Part shown: in pieces, positions 32,337 through 41,779 of the stretch
How positions within the stretch are numbered: the stretch's first letter is position 1
How the letters are laid out: each line of letters opens with the position of its first letter
Assembly: GCF_011074955.1 (NCBI RefSeq)
Contig: NZ_WUQJ01000031.1
Span: 1 to 64,000 of the forward strand
Reading direction: 5' to 3'
Origin: Marinobacter caseinilyticus
GTDB lineage: Bacteria; Pseudomonadota; Gammaproteobacteria; Pseudomonadales; Oleiphilaceae
DNA: 64,000 bases
Translations under genes and position numbers: made by a program
Notes under the pieces: model-generated
Databases searched by the model: none
What the model saw: only the letters and a program-made list of their open reading frames with translations
What the model was told of the DNA's origin: nothing

Positions 32337-33608
32337 ATGAGCAATGTTGTATCTTTAAACAAACAACCCCAAGACCCGCAAGCTATTGAGTTCGATGCAT
32401 TTCTAGCACGCTACCAATTCACCTCGGCATTTCAGCCCATTTTCAGCCCCAGCCACCGCCGACTGGTCGGCTTTGAGGCTTTGATCCGGGTGCAAAGCAA
32501 CGACCACCCCATTACCCCGCCGGCCCTGTTCAAACAGGCCCTGGAAGCCGGCCATACCGAGCGGCTGGACCGCCACTTGCTCTCCCATCACCTGAACACG
32601 TTTGCCGCCCAGCCTGAGCCCACCTGGCTGTTCCTCAACATCAGCCCCGATACCTGCGTGCATCCGGACGATTCCCTGGACCAACTGTCGTCCGACTGCA
32701 AAGCCTCTGGCCTCAGCCCGTCCCAAGTGGTGCTGGAAGTGGTGGAAACCGCCACCAGTGACAAGCAAGCATTGCTGCGATTCGTCAAGCAGGCCAAACA
32801 GTATGGCTTTCAGATAGCCATTGATGATTTTGGCATGGGCGACTCGAATTTTGAGCGCATGTGGCAACTGGAACCACTGATCGTCAAACTGGACCGCAGC
32901 CTGTTGGTCAACGCCGTCCAGCATCGCCGAGCCCGACTGCTGCTGGAAAGTCTGGTCAAGATGATTCGTGAAAGCGGCAGCCTGGTACTGCTGGAGGGGA
33001 TTGAAACCGAGACTGAGGCACGTCTTGCATTGTCCACCGAAGCCGACCTGTTGCAGGGTTTCCTGTTTGGCCGACCCGCCGCGCTGGAGAGCACGGTCAC
33101 CGAGCCCAGTGAAAAGGCCTTTGATACACACCTGGAACTGTTCTGGCGCCATTCCCAGAAAGACGTCGTGGCGCACGAAGGCTATTTGCGGCTACTGCGC
33201 TATGAAATCATGGAAGCCAGTCACGGCATCATTCGGCGTCAGGGCTTTGCCGAAATTTGCCGCAGCCTGCTCGCCATTGACGGGGTCCAGCGGTGTTTCC
33301 TGCTGAATGGGCAAGGTATACAGCAAGGCGGGTTCACCTGCGCCCGGCCGGAACACCGGGACACTACCTTCAACCCCCTGTACTTATCCAGCGGCGCCTG
33401 CTGGCAGCATCGGGAATACTTCAGAAACGCACTGGAGCGGCCTCAGGATATCCACGCCTCCCGACCTTACGTTGCGCTGCCGGATGCGGTCCGAACCGTT
33501 ACGCTGTCTTGCGGCTTGCGGGTCGATGACCAATACCGGGTATTTTGCGTGGATTTGCACCCTGACGCGGTGTTTGATGGCAACCTCAGTTTCCCGGATA
33601 CGCTCTAA
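32337..33608 (+). CDS. EAL-domain cyclic-di-GMP phosphodiesterase with C-terminal sensor-like domain
   Basis: 423 residues from the ATG at 32337; an in-frame ATG at 32280 would add 19. The EAL domain (about 25-265) keeps FEALIR (47-49 EAL), LFLNISP, the Glu of LEVVETA, IDDFGMGDSNF, KLDRSLL, LEGIET and QGFLFGRP, so it should cleave c-di-GMP. The remaining 160 residues (VQRCFLLNGQGIQ, WQHREYFRNALERP, VTLSCGLR) resemble the Cache-like C-terminal domain of YkuI-type proteins. No membrane helix is seen, so it is cytoplasmic. It is divergent from the MFS-PlsC gene. Confidence 0.88.
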   Translation: MSNVVSLNKQPQDPQAIEFDAFLARYQFTSAFQPIFSPSHRRLVGFEALIRVQSNDHPITPPALFKQALEAGHTERLDRHLLSHHLNTFAAQPEPTWLFLNISPDTCVHPDDSLDQLSSDCKASGLSPSQVVLEVVETATSDKQALLRFVKQAKQYGFQIAIDDFGMGDSNFERMWQLEPLIVKLDRSLLVNAVQHRRARLLLESLVKMIRESGSLVLLEGIETETEARLALSTEADLLQGFLFGRPAALESTVTEPSEKAFDTHLELFWRHSQKDVVAHEGYLRLLRYEIMEASHGIIRRQGFAEICRSLLAIDGVQRCFLLNGQGIQQGGFTCARPEHRDTTFNPLYLSSGACWQHREYFRNALERPQDIHASRPYVALPDAVRTVTLSCGLRVDDQYRVFCVDLHPDAVFDGNLSFPDTL

Positions 33609-33631
33609 CCGGCCCGCTCGTTTCGATCCGA

Positions 33632-36600
33632 TTAGAGCGGTTCCCGGGATGGCTTGCGCTCAGCGCTTCCAATCCGTTGCTGACGTTCCGTCTCCGCCTG
33701 CTGATCCAGTGCCACCGCGACTGCATTGGCGGATTTTGCGAAGCGGGCCAGCAGGTTGTACAACACCGGTATGATAAACAGCGTCAACGTGGTGGCAAAC
33801 AACAGCCCGCCCAGCACCACCGCGCCGATCGCGGCCCGGCTTTCGGCACCCGCTCCGGTGGCAATGACCAACGGCACCGCGCCGAAAATGGTCGAGATGG
33901 TGGTCATCAATACCGGCCGGAATCGCAGAATGGCCCCTTCCAGGATGGCATCGTGGACACTGTAACCCTTATCCCGGAGCTGATTGGCAAATTCCACAAT
34001 CAGGATGCCGTTTTTAGCCATCAATCCCAACAGCATGATGATGCCGATCTGGCTGTAGATATTGAGGCTGATACCGGAGACCAGCAATGCGATCAGCGCA
34101 CCGGTCACGGCCAGCGGCACGGACAGCATGATGATCAACGGGTGTATCCAGCTTTCGAACTGTGCCGCCAACACCAGAAACACAATCAGGAAGGCCAGCC
34201 CAAAGGTGACGTAAATGGCCGCCGACGATTCTTCAAATTCCCGGCTTAACCCCTTATAGCTGACCCGCGCTTCGGCCGGCAAATAATCCACCGCCAACCC
34301 GTTCAGGTAATTCAGCGCCGAGCCCAAAGCGTACCCCGGCGCCAGCGAGCCACTGATAACAACCGCCGGTAACCGGTCAATGCGCCGCAGGTCCGGGTTG
34401 GCCCCGATTTCTTGCACATCCACCAGTGCCTGTAACGGTACCAGTTGCCCACCCTCCCGCGGCCGCATGAAGATCTGCCCCAGGTCCTCCGGCGAAGCCC
34501 GGTCGGCGTCGCCCGCCTGCAAGATCACATCGTATTCCCGGCCCCGGTCAAGGAAGGTCGTTACCTGGCGGGAGGCCAGCATGGTTTGCAGTGTCAGCCC
34601 CACATCTTCCACGGTGATGTCGAGGTCGGCCGCTCGCTGACGGTCAATGGAGACCCGCAATTCGGGCCGGGTTAATTCGAAATCGGTCTCAAGATTTTGC
34701 AGGTTGGGGTTGTCCCGGGCCTGTTCCAGAATATCCTGACTCCAGCGCTGTACCGTCTCGTAGTCAGGGCCGCCAATAACAAACTCGATGGGCTGGTTGA
34801 ACCCACGCTGACCGAGGCCCGGCGGGTTGACCGCAACCGATCGCACACCGGGCACTTCAGCCAGCTTTGGGAACAGCTCAGCGCTGATGGCCTGCTGTTT
34901 GATGTCGCGTTCGTGCCAGGGCACCAGTCCGATAATCATGAATGCACGGTCGGCTTCGTCCCGGAAACCCACAATCGATAACAGCCGGTCGGCCACGCCC
35001 TGCTCCAGATAGGGCAACAGTTTTTGCTCAATCTTCCGCACGTGATGGTCAGTGTATTCCGCGGTCGAGCCCCGGGGGGCGCTGGTCGGCATGATGATAA
35101 TGCCGCGGTCTTCGGTCGGTGCCAGTTCTTGCGGCAACCGCGGGAATATCACCACCGCGACTACCATGCCCGCCACCCCAAGGCCCAAAAACAGACCGGG
35201 CTGACGCAGGGAAAACTTCAGCAGTTTTTCGTAGCCTCGATTCAAACCGTTTAACACCCGTTCACTTGCGGCCCACACGCGATGGCCTTCCGCTGATTCG
35301 GGGCTGTGCCTGAGCCACTTAGAGCACAGCATGGGCGCCAATGTCAGCGCCACCAGACTGGATACCACCACCGCGGTGGCCAGGGTAAAACCGAATTCCC
35401 CAAACAAACGACCGACGTTACCGCCCATAAACGAAATGGGCACAAACACCGCCACCAATGTCAGGGTGGTGGCAATGACGGCAAACGCCACCTGCTTCGC
35501 CCCCTGGTATGCGGCCAGCAGCGGGGGCTCGCCGTTGTCGATCCGGCGCTGAATGTTCTCCAGCATCACAATGGCGTCGTCAACCACCAGACCAATGGCG
35601 AGAATAATCGCCAGCAGGGTCAGTACATTGATGGAAAACCCGAGCGCACCCAAACCGATGAAGGCGCCTATCACGGCCACCGGAATGGTGACCGCCGGAA
35701 TCAGCGTGGCGCGCCAGGATCGCAGGAACATAAAAATCACCAGAATCACCAGCGACACCGAGATGGCCAGTGTCACCAACACCTCCTTGATCGACGCCCG
35801 GATAAAAATCGATTCGTCGTAGCTCTCTGCGATGGAAACTTCCGGCGGCAGGGTTTCCCGAATCCGCTCCAGTTCCTCACGGACCGAGTCGGACACCGCC
35901 ACGGTGTTGGACTTGGACTGGCGGATAATCCCCATCCCAATCGCGGTGCGGCCGTTGGCCCGCAGCTTGCTGGTGTCGGACTCAACGCCCATCTCGACAT
36001 CGGCAACATTGCCCAAGCGCAGCAAGTCGTCACCGTCCCGGCGGATGATCAGTTCGCGGAATTCCTCGACTGTGGACAACCGACCTTCGGCCCGCACCGT
36101 GAAGTCTCGGGAGGTCGACTCGATCGACCCTGCCGGCAGCTCAATATTGTTTGATCGCAGGGCCTGTTCGACTTCCGCAACGGTGATGTTGTGCGAAGCC
36201 AGCCGTTCCTGGTCGAGCCATACTCGCATCGCATAGCGGCGCTCGCCGCCGATGCGCACATCCGCCACACCGTCGAGCACTGACAGCCGGTCCACCAAAA
36301 CCCGTTCGGCGTAATCGCTCAGCTCGACACTGTCCCAGACATCGCTGCGCAACGTCACCCACATCATCGGCCGGGCATCGGAATCGGCCTTGCGAACCAC
36401 CGGCGGGTCGGCCTCATCCGGCAACTGGTTCAGCACCCTGGACACCGCGTCGCGAATGTCGTTAGCGGCAATATCCACATCCCGGGAGGTGGAAAATTCG
36501 ATCGACGTGCGGGATTCGCCCTGTTCGGTGCTGGACTCAATCGAGCGAATGCCTTCGACACCACTGACCGCGCCTTCGATCACTTGGGTAATCTGGGTAT

Positions 36601-36778
36601 CGACCACCTCGGCGGCGGCCCCGATGTAATCGGTGGAAATGGACACCTCGGGCGGATCAATATCCGGGTACTCACGGACCGGCAGCCCCATCAGTGCCGC
36701 CAAGCCAAACACCACGATCAGCAGACTGATCACGGTGGCGAACACCGGTCGTTTTATGGATACGTCAGATAGAATCAT
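33632..36778 (-). CDS. RND (HAE1) multidrug efflux inner-membrane transporter
   Basis: 1048 residues, typical of AcrB-like pumps. Proton-driven export of hydrophobic compounds from the periplasm. The N-terminal helix starts SDVSIKRPVFATVISLLIVV, the porter domain follows, and GLVVDDAIVMLENIQRRI in helix 4 holds the paired aspartates of the proton relay. The second half ends GAVVLGGLLFATTLTLFIIPVLY. The gene is 6 bp after the membrane fusion protein gene; no outer-membrane channel gene is nearby, so it probably uses a TolC-like protein made elsewhere. Confidence 0.95.
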   Translation of the reverse strand: MILSDVSIKRPVFATVISLLIVVFGLAALMGLPVREYPDIDPPEVSISTDYIGAAAEVVDTQITQVIEGAVSGVEGIRSIESSTEQGESRTSIEFSTSRDVDIAANDIRDAVSRVLNQLPDEADPPVVRKADSDARPMMWVTLRSDVWDSVELSDYAERVLVDRLSVLDGVADVRIGGERRYAMRVWLDQERLASHNITVAEVEQALRSNNIELPAGSIESTSRDFTVRAEGRLSTVEEFRELIIRRDGDDLLRLGNVADVEMGVESDTSKLRANGRTAIGMGIIRQSKSNTVAVSDSVREELERIRETLPPEVSIAESYDESIFIRASIKEVLVTLAISVSLVILVIFMFLRSWRATLIPAVTIPVAVIGAFIGLGALGFSINVLTLLAIILAIGLVVDDAIVMLENIQRRIDNGEPPLLAAYQGAKQVAFAVIATTLTLVAVFVPISFMGGNVGRLFGEFGFTLATAVVVSSLVALTLAPMLCSKWLRHSPESAEGHRVWAASERVLNGLNRGYEKLLKFSLRQPGLFLGLGVAGMVVAVVIFPRLPQELAPTEDRGIIIMPTSAPRGSTAEYTDHHVRKIEQKLLPYLEQGVADRLLSIVGFRDEADRAFMIIGLVPWHERDIKQQAISAELFPKLAEVPGVRSVAVNPPGLGQRGFNQPIEFVIGGPDYETVQRWSQDILEQARDNPNLQNLETDFELTRPELRVSIDRQRAADLDITVEDVGLTLQTMLASRQVTTFLDRGREYDVILQAGDADRASPEDLGQIFMRPREGGQLVPLQALVDVQEIGANPDLRRIDRLPAVVISGSLAPGYALGSALNYLNGLAVDYLPAEARVSYKGLSREFEESSAAIYVTFGLAFLIVFLVLAAQFESWIHPLIIMLSVPLAVTGALIALLVSGISLNIYSQIGIIMLLGLMAKNGILIVEFANQLRDKGYSVHDAILEGAILRFRPVLMTTISTIFGAVPLVIATGAGAESRAAIGAVVLGGLLFATTLTLFIIPVLYNLLARFAKSANAVAVALDQQAETERQQRIGSAERKPSREPL

Positions 36779-36784
36779 CGGTGT

Positions 36785-37879
36785 TTACCAGCCTTGAGCG
36801 GTTGGGGCACCGCTGCTGATCAGTGCGTCGGCGTCGTCAACGATGGCGACCCTGTCGCCGCTGCTGAGACGGTCCTGACCGGTGATGACCACCGCATCGT
36901 CCAGTGCCACGCCGGTCCTGACCTCGACCTGACCCGGCTCCCGAACCCCCAGGCTCACCTCCATCCGGCGGGCTTCGCCGTCCACAGCTACAAACACAAA
37001 CGCCTTGGTTCCACGCACCAATACCGCCTGTTCGGGTATGACCAAAGCCTGCCGTTGACGCAGGGTGAGATTGACCGAGATAAACTGGCCGGGCCGCAAT
37101 TTGCCCTCACGGTTATCAATCAGCGCCTTGACCGGCAAGGCCCGGCTCAGTGAATCGATTCGGGTGCCCAGTTCGGCCAGCGTGCCCTGGAAGGCCAGAT
37201 CCGGGAATGCCGCCGTGCGGGCGGTCAGGGTTTGTCCCTGGCTGATCTGACCGAGGTAACGCTCCGGCACTGAAAACGTCAGTTCCATGGGGTCAACCGC
37301 ATCCAGCGTCGTGATCGATTCGCCCAGGGTGATGTAGGCCCCGACACTGATGTCCACCAGGCCCACGACACCCGCAAAGGGGGCATGGATCCGATGATTG
37401 TCCAACCGCGTCCTGGCCGCCTGGCGCTGGGCATCGGCCACCTCCAACGCGGTGCGCAAAGCATCGACCTGGGATTGCGAGATGCTGTTGTTCGACTGCA
37501 GACTCCGGGCCCGGTCATACTGACGTCGGGCATCGGCGTATTGGGCCTCCGCCACCTGCAAATCGGCCCGCGCCTGGCGGTCGTCCAAGCGCACCAGTAG
37601 CTGGTCTTTCGCCACCGGATCTCCGGGCTCAAAATTCAGCGCCACGATGCGTCCGCTGACTTCACTGATGAGCGCCACTGCGTTGCGCGCGCGCAAGGTT
37701 CCGACGGCCGCCACCACATCCCGCACAGTCCGCATCTGGGGCTGCACCACATTGACATTGCTGACCCGTTTTTCCCGGACGGGTTTGTCCCCGGCCCCGG
37801 TACTCCAATACCAGAACGCACCGGCCCCCCCGATGGCCAGGAACACAATGACTATTGCGGTAATCCATTGCTTTGCCAT
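36785..37879 (-). CDS. RND efflux membrane fusion protein
   Basis: 364 residues. A single N-terminal membrane helix (WITAIVIVFLAIGGAGAFWYW) anchors it. The lipoyl-like half (ISEVSGRIVALNFEPGDPV), a coiled coil (residues about 105-155) and HAPFAGVVGLVDISVGAYI follow, then the beta-barrel. It joins the RND pump to the outer-membrane channel. It lies between the DUF3833 gene (60 bp) and the pump gene (6 bp), so the three are an operon. Confidence 0.94.
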   Translation of the reverse strand: MAKQWITAIVIVFLAIGGAGAFWYWSTGAGDKPVREKRVSNVNVVQPQMRTVRDVVAAVGTLRARNAVALISEVSGRIVALNFEPGDPVAKDQLLVRLDDRQARADLQVAEAQYADARRQYDRARSLQSNNSISQSQVDALRTALEVADAQRQAARTRLDNHRIHAPFAGVVGLVDISVGAYITLGESITTLDAVDPMELTFSVPERYLGQISQGQTLTARTAAFPDLAFQGTLAELGTRIDSLSRALPVKALIDNREGKLRPGQFISVNLTLRQRQALVIPEQAVLVRGTKAFVFVAVDGEARRMEVSLGVREPGQVEVRTGVALDDAVVITGQDRLSSGDRVAIVDDADALISSGAPTAQGW

Positions 37880-37939
37880 ACCCGCTCTCTGTTGTGAACG
37901 TCGTTTGTGTTGCGTCAGCGGACACCGTTGGGGCGTCCG

Positions 37940-38524
37940 TTACTGTTTGTTCCGCTTTTGAATCACCAGGACCAATTCCCCCACCTCAATGCCCCACTTG
38001 CTCATGGTGGTCTGGTTGATCAGGGTGTCCGGCGTCACCAGGTACATCCAGTCATCCATTCGCACATCCAGAGTCCCGTCACCATAGGCCAGCCGAAGCA
38101 CGTAGTTCATATGGATGGCGTTGCCCTGCCAGCGCATCTGACCGGCTTCCACCACATCCCCGGCGGTGGCCCGATAACCGTCTTCGTTGGGCGTCAGGGT
38201 CCACATACGGGATTGTGTTTCACCGTCGTCAAAACGGAATTGTTCGCGGAGTGTGCCGACGCCCTGATCATTCCAGCTTGCCACGATATCGGCGTCAAAG
38301 GTTCGAATTACTTCGCCAGAGATATCCTTGACGATGCCTTGGGCCGATAGTTCCCCGCTGAAAAACTGTTCAGGCACCAACGTTGGTGAACGGTCCTGAT
38401 AGTCGTCCAGCGAAGAGCCGGCGCAACCGGCCAGCACCAACACCACGCCCATACTGCCAAGGATACGGGCGACACGAATTAACGAAACGCCAAAACGCTG
38501 TCTTTGCATGATTTTTACACTCAC
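37940..38524 (-). CDS. DUF3833 family lipoprotein
   Basis: 194 residues, or 189 from the internal Met at 38509. A lipobox VLVLAGC with Cys34 follows a hydrophobic stretch, so the mature protein is a lipoprotein facing the periplasm. PEQFFSGELSAQGIVKD, FDADIVASWND, GTLREQFRFDDGE and VRMDDWMYLV are typical of DUF3833. The function of the family is not known. Being upstream of the efflux genes in the same direction, it may be co-expressed with them. Confidence 0.88.
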   Translation of the reverse strand: MSVKIMQRQRFGVSLIRVARILGSMGVVLVLAGCAGSSLDDYQDRSPTLVPEQFFSGELSAQGIVKDISGEVIRTFDADIVASWNDQGVGTLREQFRFDDGETQSRMWTLTPNEDGYRATAGDVVEAGQMRWQGNAIHMNYVLRLAYGDGTLDVRMDDWMYLVTPDTLINQTTMSKWGIEVGELVLVIQKRNKQ

Positions 38525-38679
38525 GGATCGAATTCAACAAGGTTGTCAGGGTGTACGGCATGCGTCAGCCGATGGACCTGCGTGGCCCATTCGGGGACCA
38601 CGTGCCAGGCAGCCGCGCGTACGTCATTGAAGGCTATTGTCCTCCTTGAGTGGCGTGCCTGTGGTTTTAATGGAGCTGG

Positions 38680-39206
38680 TTGACAGGACACCCTTGCGAG
38701 ACGGCGCATCTGGTTGTGCAGGCTGTCGATGGCCATGGCTTCATCCGCGAGTATGGCCTGGAGCAGATTGTCCGGGATACCGGAATCGCCACACTTTACC
38801 GGGGCGCTACCGGCATGCAGGCCCTTGACCTGCTCGGTCGGAAGGTTCTGATGATAATTCAGGGGGTGCAGAGGGTGCGAGAGGTGCGGTGCGGGAGTTC
38901 ACCTGGACCCGTTCCAACGTCGCCCGCCGGCAGCTGGCCCACAAAAACCCTGCGGCCGGAGATTTCCGGATGTTCGGTGGTTACGTCACCATGGCTTGCA
39001 TGTGGGCGCGAATGGCCGCTGGCGCGGTCAACAAACTGGATTGGGGAGATGCAGAAGCGGCCGAGTTTTATCAGGCCACACTGGCGACGGCGGTATTTCA
39101 CAATGGACGGCTGCTATCGGGGACTCAGGCTCACGCCACCTGCACGCTGGGCCCGACCAGGACGCCGATGCAGTTGGCGCCTGAGCCGTTTTCATCTATG
39201 GACTGA
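38680..39206 (+). pseudogene. Decayed C-terminal fragment of an acyl-CoA dehydrogenase
   Basis: Two overlapping frames together resemble the end of a long-chain acyl-CoA dehydrogenase with the extra C-terminal domain. The first (38680 to about 38870) reads GHGFIREYGLEQIVRD, then ATLYRGATGMQALDLLGRKV. The second (from 38889) reads GGYVTMACMWARMAAGAVNKL and AEFYQATLATAVFHNGRLL. A frameshift lies between, the N-terminal two thirds are missing, and the catalytic Glu of the usual YEGT is Arg (YRGA). It is a remnant between the DUF3833 gene and the binding protein gene. Confidence 0.75.
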
Positions 39207-39262
39207 AACTTGGCGGGGGATCGACACTGGCGTGTCGTCCACCGCCACGTGACCGTGCCGGT

Positions 39263-40009
39263 CTACAGGCCGTATTTATCGCCAATGGCTTCAAACATGC
39301 CGGTTTTCTTCACTTTTTCAAGCGCCGCATTGAGTTCTTTGATGACCTCGTCCGGGGTCGACGGGTTCATCGCCAGGTACAGATCGGTGTCATTGAACGA
39401 GTAGGCCGGAACCATGCCTTCGACGTCCTGCTGCGACGCCAGGTAAAAACCACCCAGGCGGTCGGCGATCCACAAATCGATCTGGCCAAGCGCCAGTCGT
39501 TTTGGGTTCAGTTCGTCACTGTCGAGTGCAGACACTTCAATGCCCATATCCTGCAAAAAAACGGTTTTGACATCGTTACGGTAGCCACCGATTTTCTTGC
39601 CCCGGACATCTTCGATGCTGTCGATTTTCACGGTGCTGCCGGGGGGGGCAAAGATGGTCCAGAGGTTTTGGGTGAGTGGCCCGATCCATTTGAACTGGCT
39701 CGACCGCTTTTCGGTGAAGGTGGTGCAGAAAATGCCATGGTTTTTCTTGTCAAGGACACGGTTATAACCGTAGTCCCAGTTCCGCAGCTTGATGATGTAA
39801 TCCAGCTCGGTGTGCTGCATCATCGCCTTCACCATATCGGTGCACAGGCCATCGATGCTGTCACCCTTATGCTCAAACGCCCGGCCGGTCGCGCTCATGT
39901 TGTAAGGCGGGAAGTTCTCAGTATAGAAGTACAGTTTGTCGGCGGCTTGAGCCAGTGACAGGGGCGCTAAACTGGAAACGAACAGGATCAGTGCGAGCAA
40001 TCGTCGCAT
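39263..40009 (-). CDS. Periplasmic substrate-binding protein, ABC-type family 3 (SBP_bac_3-like)
   Basis: 248 residues from the ATG at 40009; the longer start at 40066 would put residues before the signal peptide. Signal peptide MRRLLALILFVSSLAPLSLA is cut near AQA-A. The mature start LYFYTENFPPYNM and GLCTDMVKAMMQ, LRNWDYGYNRVL, IEDVRGKKIGGYRND and GQIDLWIADRLGG fit the amino-acid-binding family that lacks a linked ABC transporter in many marine bacteria. No permease or ATPase gene is beside it. The ligand is unknown; a role as sensor partner is possible. Confidence 0.82.
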   Translation of the reverse strand: MRRLLALILFVSSLAPLSLAQAADKLYFYTENFPPYNMSATGRAFEHKGDSIDGLCTDMVKAMMQHTELDYIIKLRNWDYGYNRVLDKKNHGIFCTTFTEKRSSQFKWIGPLTQNLWTIFAPPGSTVKIDSIEDVRGKKIGGYRNDVKTVFLQDMGIEVSALDSDELNPKRLALGQIDLWIADRLGGFYLASQQDVEGMVPAYSFNDTDLYLAMNPSTPDEVIKELNAALEKVKKTGMFEAIGDKYGL

Positions 40010-40329
40010 AATAGTGGCTCTCCATGAAAAGGGACTTAGCCCAATACCTGTAGCAGATAAGGACAATCAGTATCGATTTTCAGTCTACCTCAGGTTGTGA
40101 CAAAGTTTTGCATTCTTCACTGTTCGAATTTGTAAGCCCTAATAAGGTGCGGCAATCACGGCACATAGTGCACAAAACTGAGCCAGGCCTGTCCGTTATA
40201 TGCCGGTATAAAAACCGCGGGCGTCCTCCCCGGGCACTGGCCAGCCAAGCCTTCGTCGGTGTGATACTGGTCGGGGTCTTGGCATTGTTGAAGTGGTTGT
40301 CATCATTGCGATGGCAGTGATTGCAGGCA
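40010..40329. other. Intergenic region between mnmE and the binding-protein gene
   Basis: 320 bp between the mnmE stop and the leftward binding-protein gene. The reading frames here have no family resemblance. There is no clear hairpin with a T-run; CCGCGGTTTTTATACCGG read leftward is the nearest, and it could weakly end mnmE transcription. A promoter for the binding-protein gene probably lies here but none stands out. Confidence 0.4.
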
Positions 40330-41700
40330 TCACTTCCCAATGCAGAAACTGCTGAAGATCTTGCCCAAAAGGTCATCCGGGGTAAGGTGGCCGGTGATCT
40401 CCCCCAGAGCGTCCTGCGCGGCGCGAAGATCCTCGGCCAACAACTCTCCGGCCCCGTAACCTTCAAGCTGGCGCTGCCCCTGAAGCAGCGACTCCCGAGC
40501 TCGTTCCAAGGCGTCCAGATGGCGACGGCGGGCCAGAAATCCGCCTTCGGTAGAGCTGGCAAAACCCATGCATTGTTTCAGGTGCTCTCGCAACACCTCC
40601 AGACCATCAGCCGACTTGGCCGCCAAACGGACAACCGGTGCCGCCCCGTGCCCCGGTTCGGTAATGCCGACTGCCTCACCATTCAGATCCACCTTGTTAC
40701 GAATAATCGTCACCGGCGCGGTCTTCGGCAACTGGTCAATAAAGTCAGGCCAAATTTCGAGGGGTGTGGTTTTGTCTGTAGTGGTGGCATCCACCATCAG
40801 CAGGATCCGATCGGCCTGGCGGATCTCGTCCCACGCACGGGCAATACCAATTTGCTCCACTTCGTCCAGACTCTCCCGCAGACCGGCGGTATCGATAACA
40901 TGAAGAGGCATGCCATCAATGTGTATGTGTTCACGCAAAACGTCACGGGTAGTCCCCTCAATAGCCGTCACAATGGCGGCTTCTCGGCCGGCTAGGGCAT
41001 TGAGCAGGCTGGATTTGCCGGCATTTGGCCTGCCACCGATAACGACTTTCATTCCATCGCGCAGAATCGTGCCTTGCTGGGCTTCGGCAAGAATGGCGTC
41101 GAGGCGGTTCAGTAAAGCCTGAAGATCCGTCGCGACCTTGCCATCCGCGATAAAATCGATTTCTTCCTCGGGGAAATCGATGGCGGCTTCGACATAAATC
41201 CGTAAGTGAGTGACCGCTTCCACCAGGTCGTCGATGCGGCGCGAGAATACGCCTTGCATGGACCGCACTGCACAGCGGGCGGCCTGCTCCGAACTGCTTT
41301 CAATCAGATCGGCAATGGCCTCCGCTTGGGCCAGATCCAGTTTGTCGTTCAGAAACGCGCGTTCCGAGAATTCCCCCGGCCTGGCCAGACGAGCCCCCAA
41401 ACCGCAGACGGTGCGAAGCAACAAATCCAGTATCACGGTGCCGCCATGGCCCTGAAGTTCGAACACGTCTTCACCGGTAAACGAATGGGGGTTCGGAAAC
41501 AGCAACCCGATGCCCTCATCCATGGTGGTGCCGTCCAGGTCGTAAAACGGACCGAAATGAGCGTAACGAGGCCGGGGTTCGAACCCCAGCATTGTCTTCG
41601 CAATCTCACAGGCCAACGGACCGGATACCCGCACAATCCCAACGCCGGCCTGTCCGGGGGCAGTGGCGATGGCAGCAATGGTGTCGGTTTGATGGCTCAT
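40330..41700 (-). CDS. mnmE: tRNA modification GTPase MnmE (TrmE)
   Basis: 456 residues from the ATG at 41700; an in-frame start at 41712 adds four. Partner of MnmG in wobble uridine modification. The N-terminal folate-binding domain has SVAP-like [20 protein letters not shown] and [17 protein letters not shown]. The inserted GTPase domain shows [33 protein letters not shown] and NKVD. The protein ends FCIGK, the conserved tail with the essential Cys. It lies downstream of yidC, separated by a hairpin. Confidence 0.97.
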   Translation of the reverse strand: MSHQTDTIAAIATAPGQAGVGIVRVSGPLACEIAKTMLGFEPRPRYAHFGPFYDLDGTTMDEGIGLLFPNPHSFTGEDVFELQGHGGTVILDLLLRTVCGLGARLARPGEFSERAFLNDKLDLAQAEAIADLIESSSEQAARCAVRSMQGVFSRRIDDLVEAVTHLRIYVEAAIDFPEEEIDFIADGKVATDLQALLNRLDAILAEAQQGTILRDGMKVVIGGRPNAGKSSLLNALAGREAAIVTAIEGTTRDVLREHIHIDGMPLHVIDTAGLRESLDEVEQIGIARAWDEIRQADRILLMVDATTTDKTTPLEIWPDFIDQLPKTAPVTIIRNKVDLNGEAVGITEPGHGAAPVVRLAAKSADGLEVLREHLKQCMGFASSTEGGFLARRRHLDALERARESLLQGQRQLEGYGAGELLAEDLRAAQDALGEITGHLTPDDLLGKIFSSFCIGK

Positions 41701-41733
41701 GGTCTCGGTCACCGTTTAAAGGCGTTAACGACA

Positions 41734-41756
41734 AAGGGCTCCACGTGGGAGCCCTT
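41734..41756 (-). terminator. Hairpin between yidC and mnmE
   Basis: AAGGGCTCC (41734-41742) pairs perfectly with GGAGCCCTT (41748-41756), loop ACGTG. The leftward continuation TGTCGTTAACG is not T-rich, so it is a partial terminator or a stability hairpin. The CACGTG core is not a parS site. Confidence 0.55.
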
Positions 41757-41779
41757 CATGCAAAGTCGTGTTTTTCGAC

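Noticed and set aside
40080-40562. 160-codon minus-strand frame overlapping the mnmE end
   Set aside because: It runs through the MnmE coding sequence in another frame and has the composition of a shadow frame.
41734-41756. CACGTG in the yidC-mnmE hairpin considered as a parS site
   Set aside because: The flanks GGGCTC/GGAGCC differ from TGTTC/GGAACA, and the sequence is explained as a hairpin after yidC.
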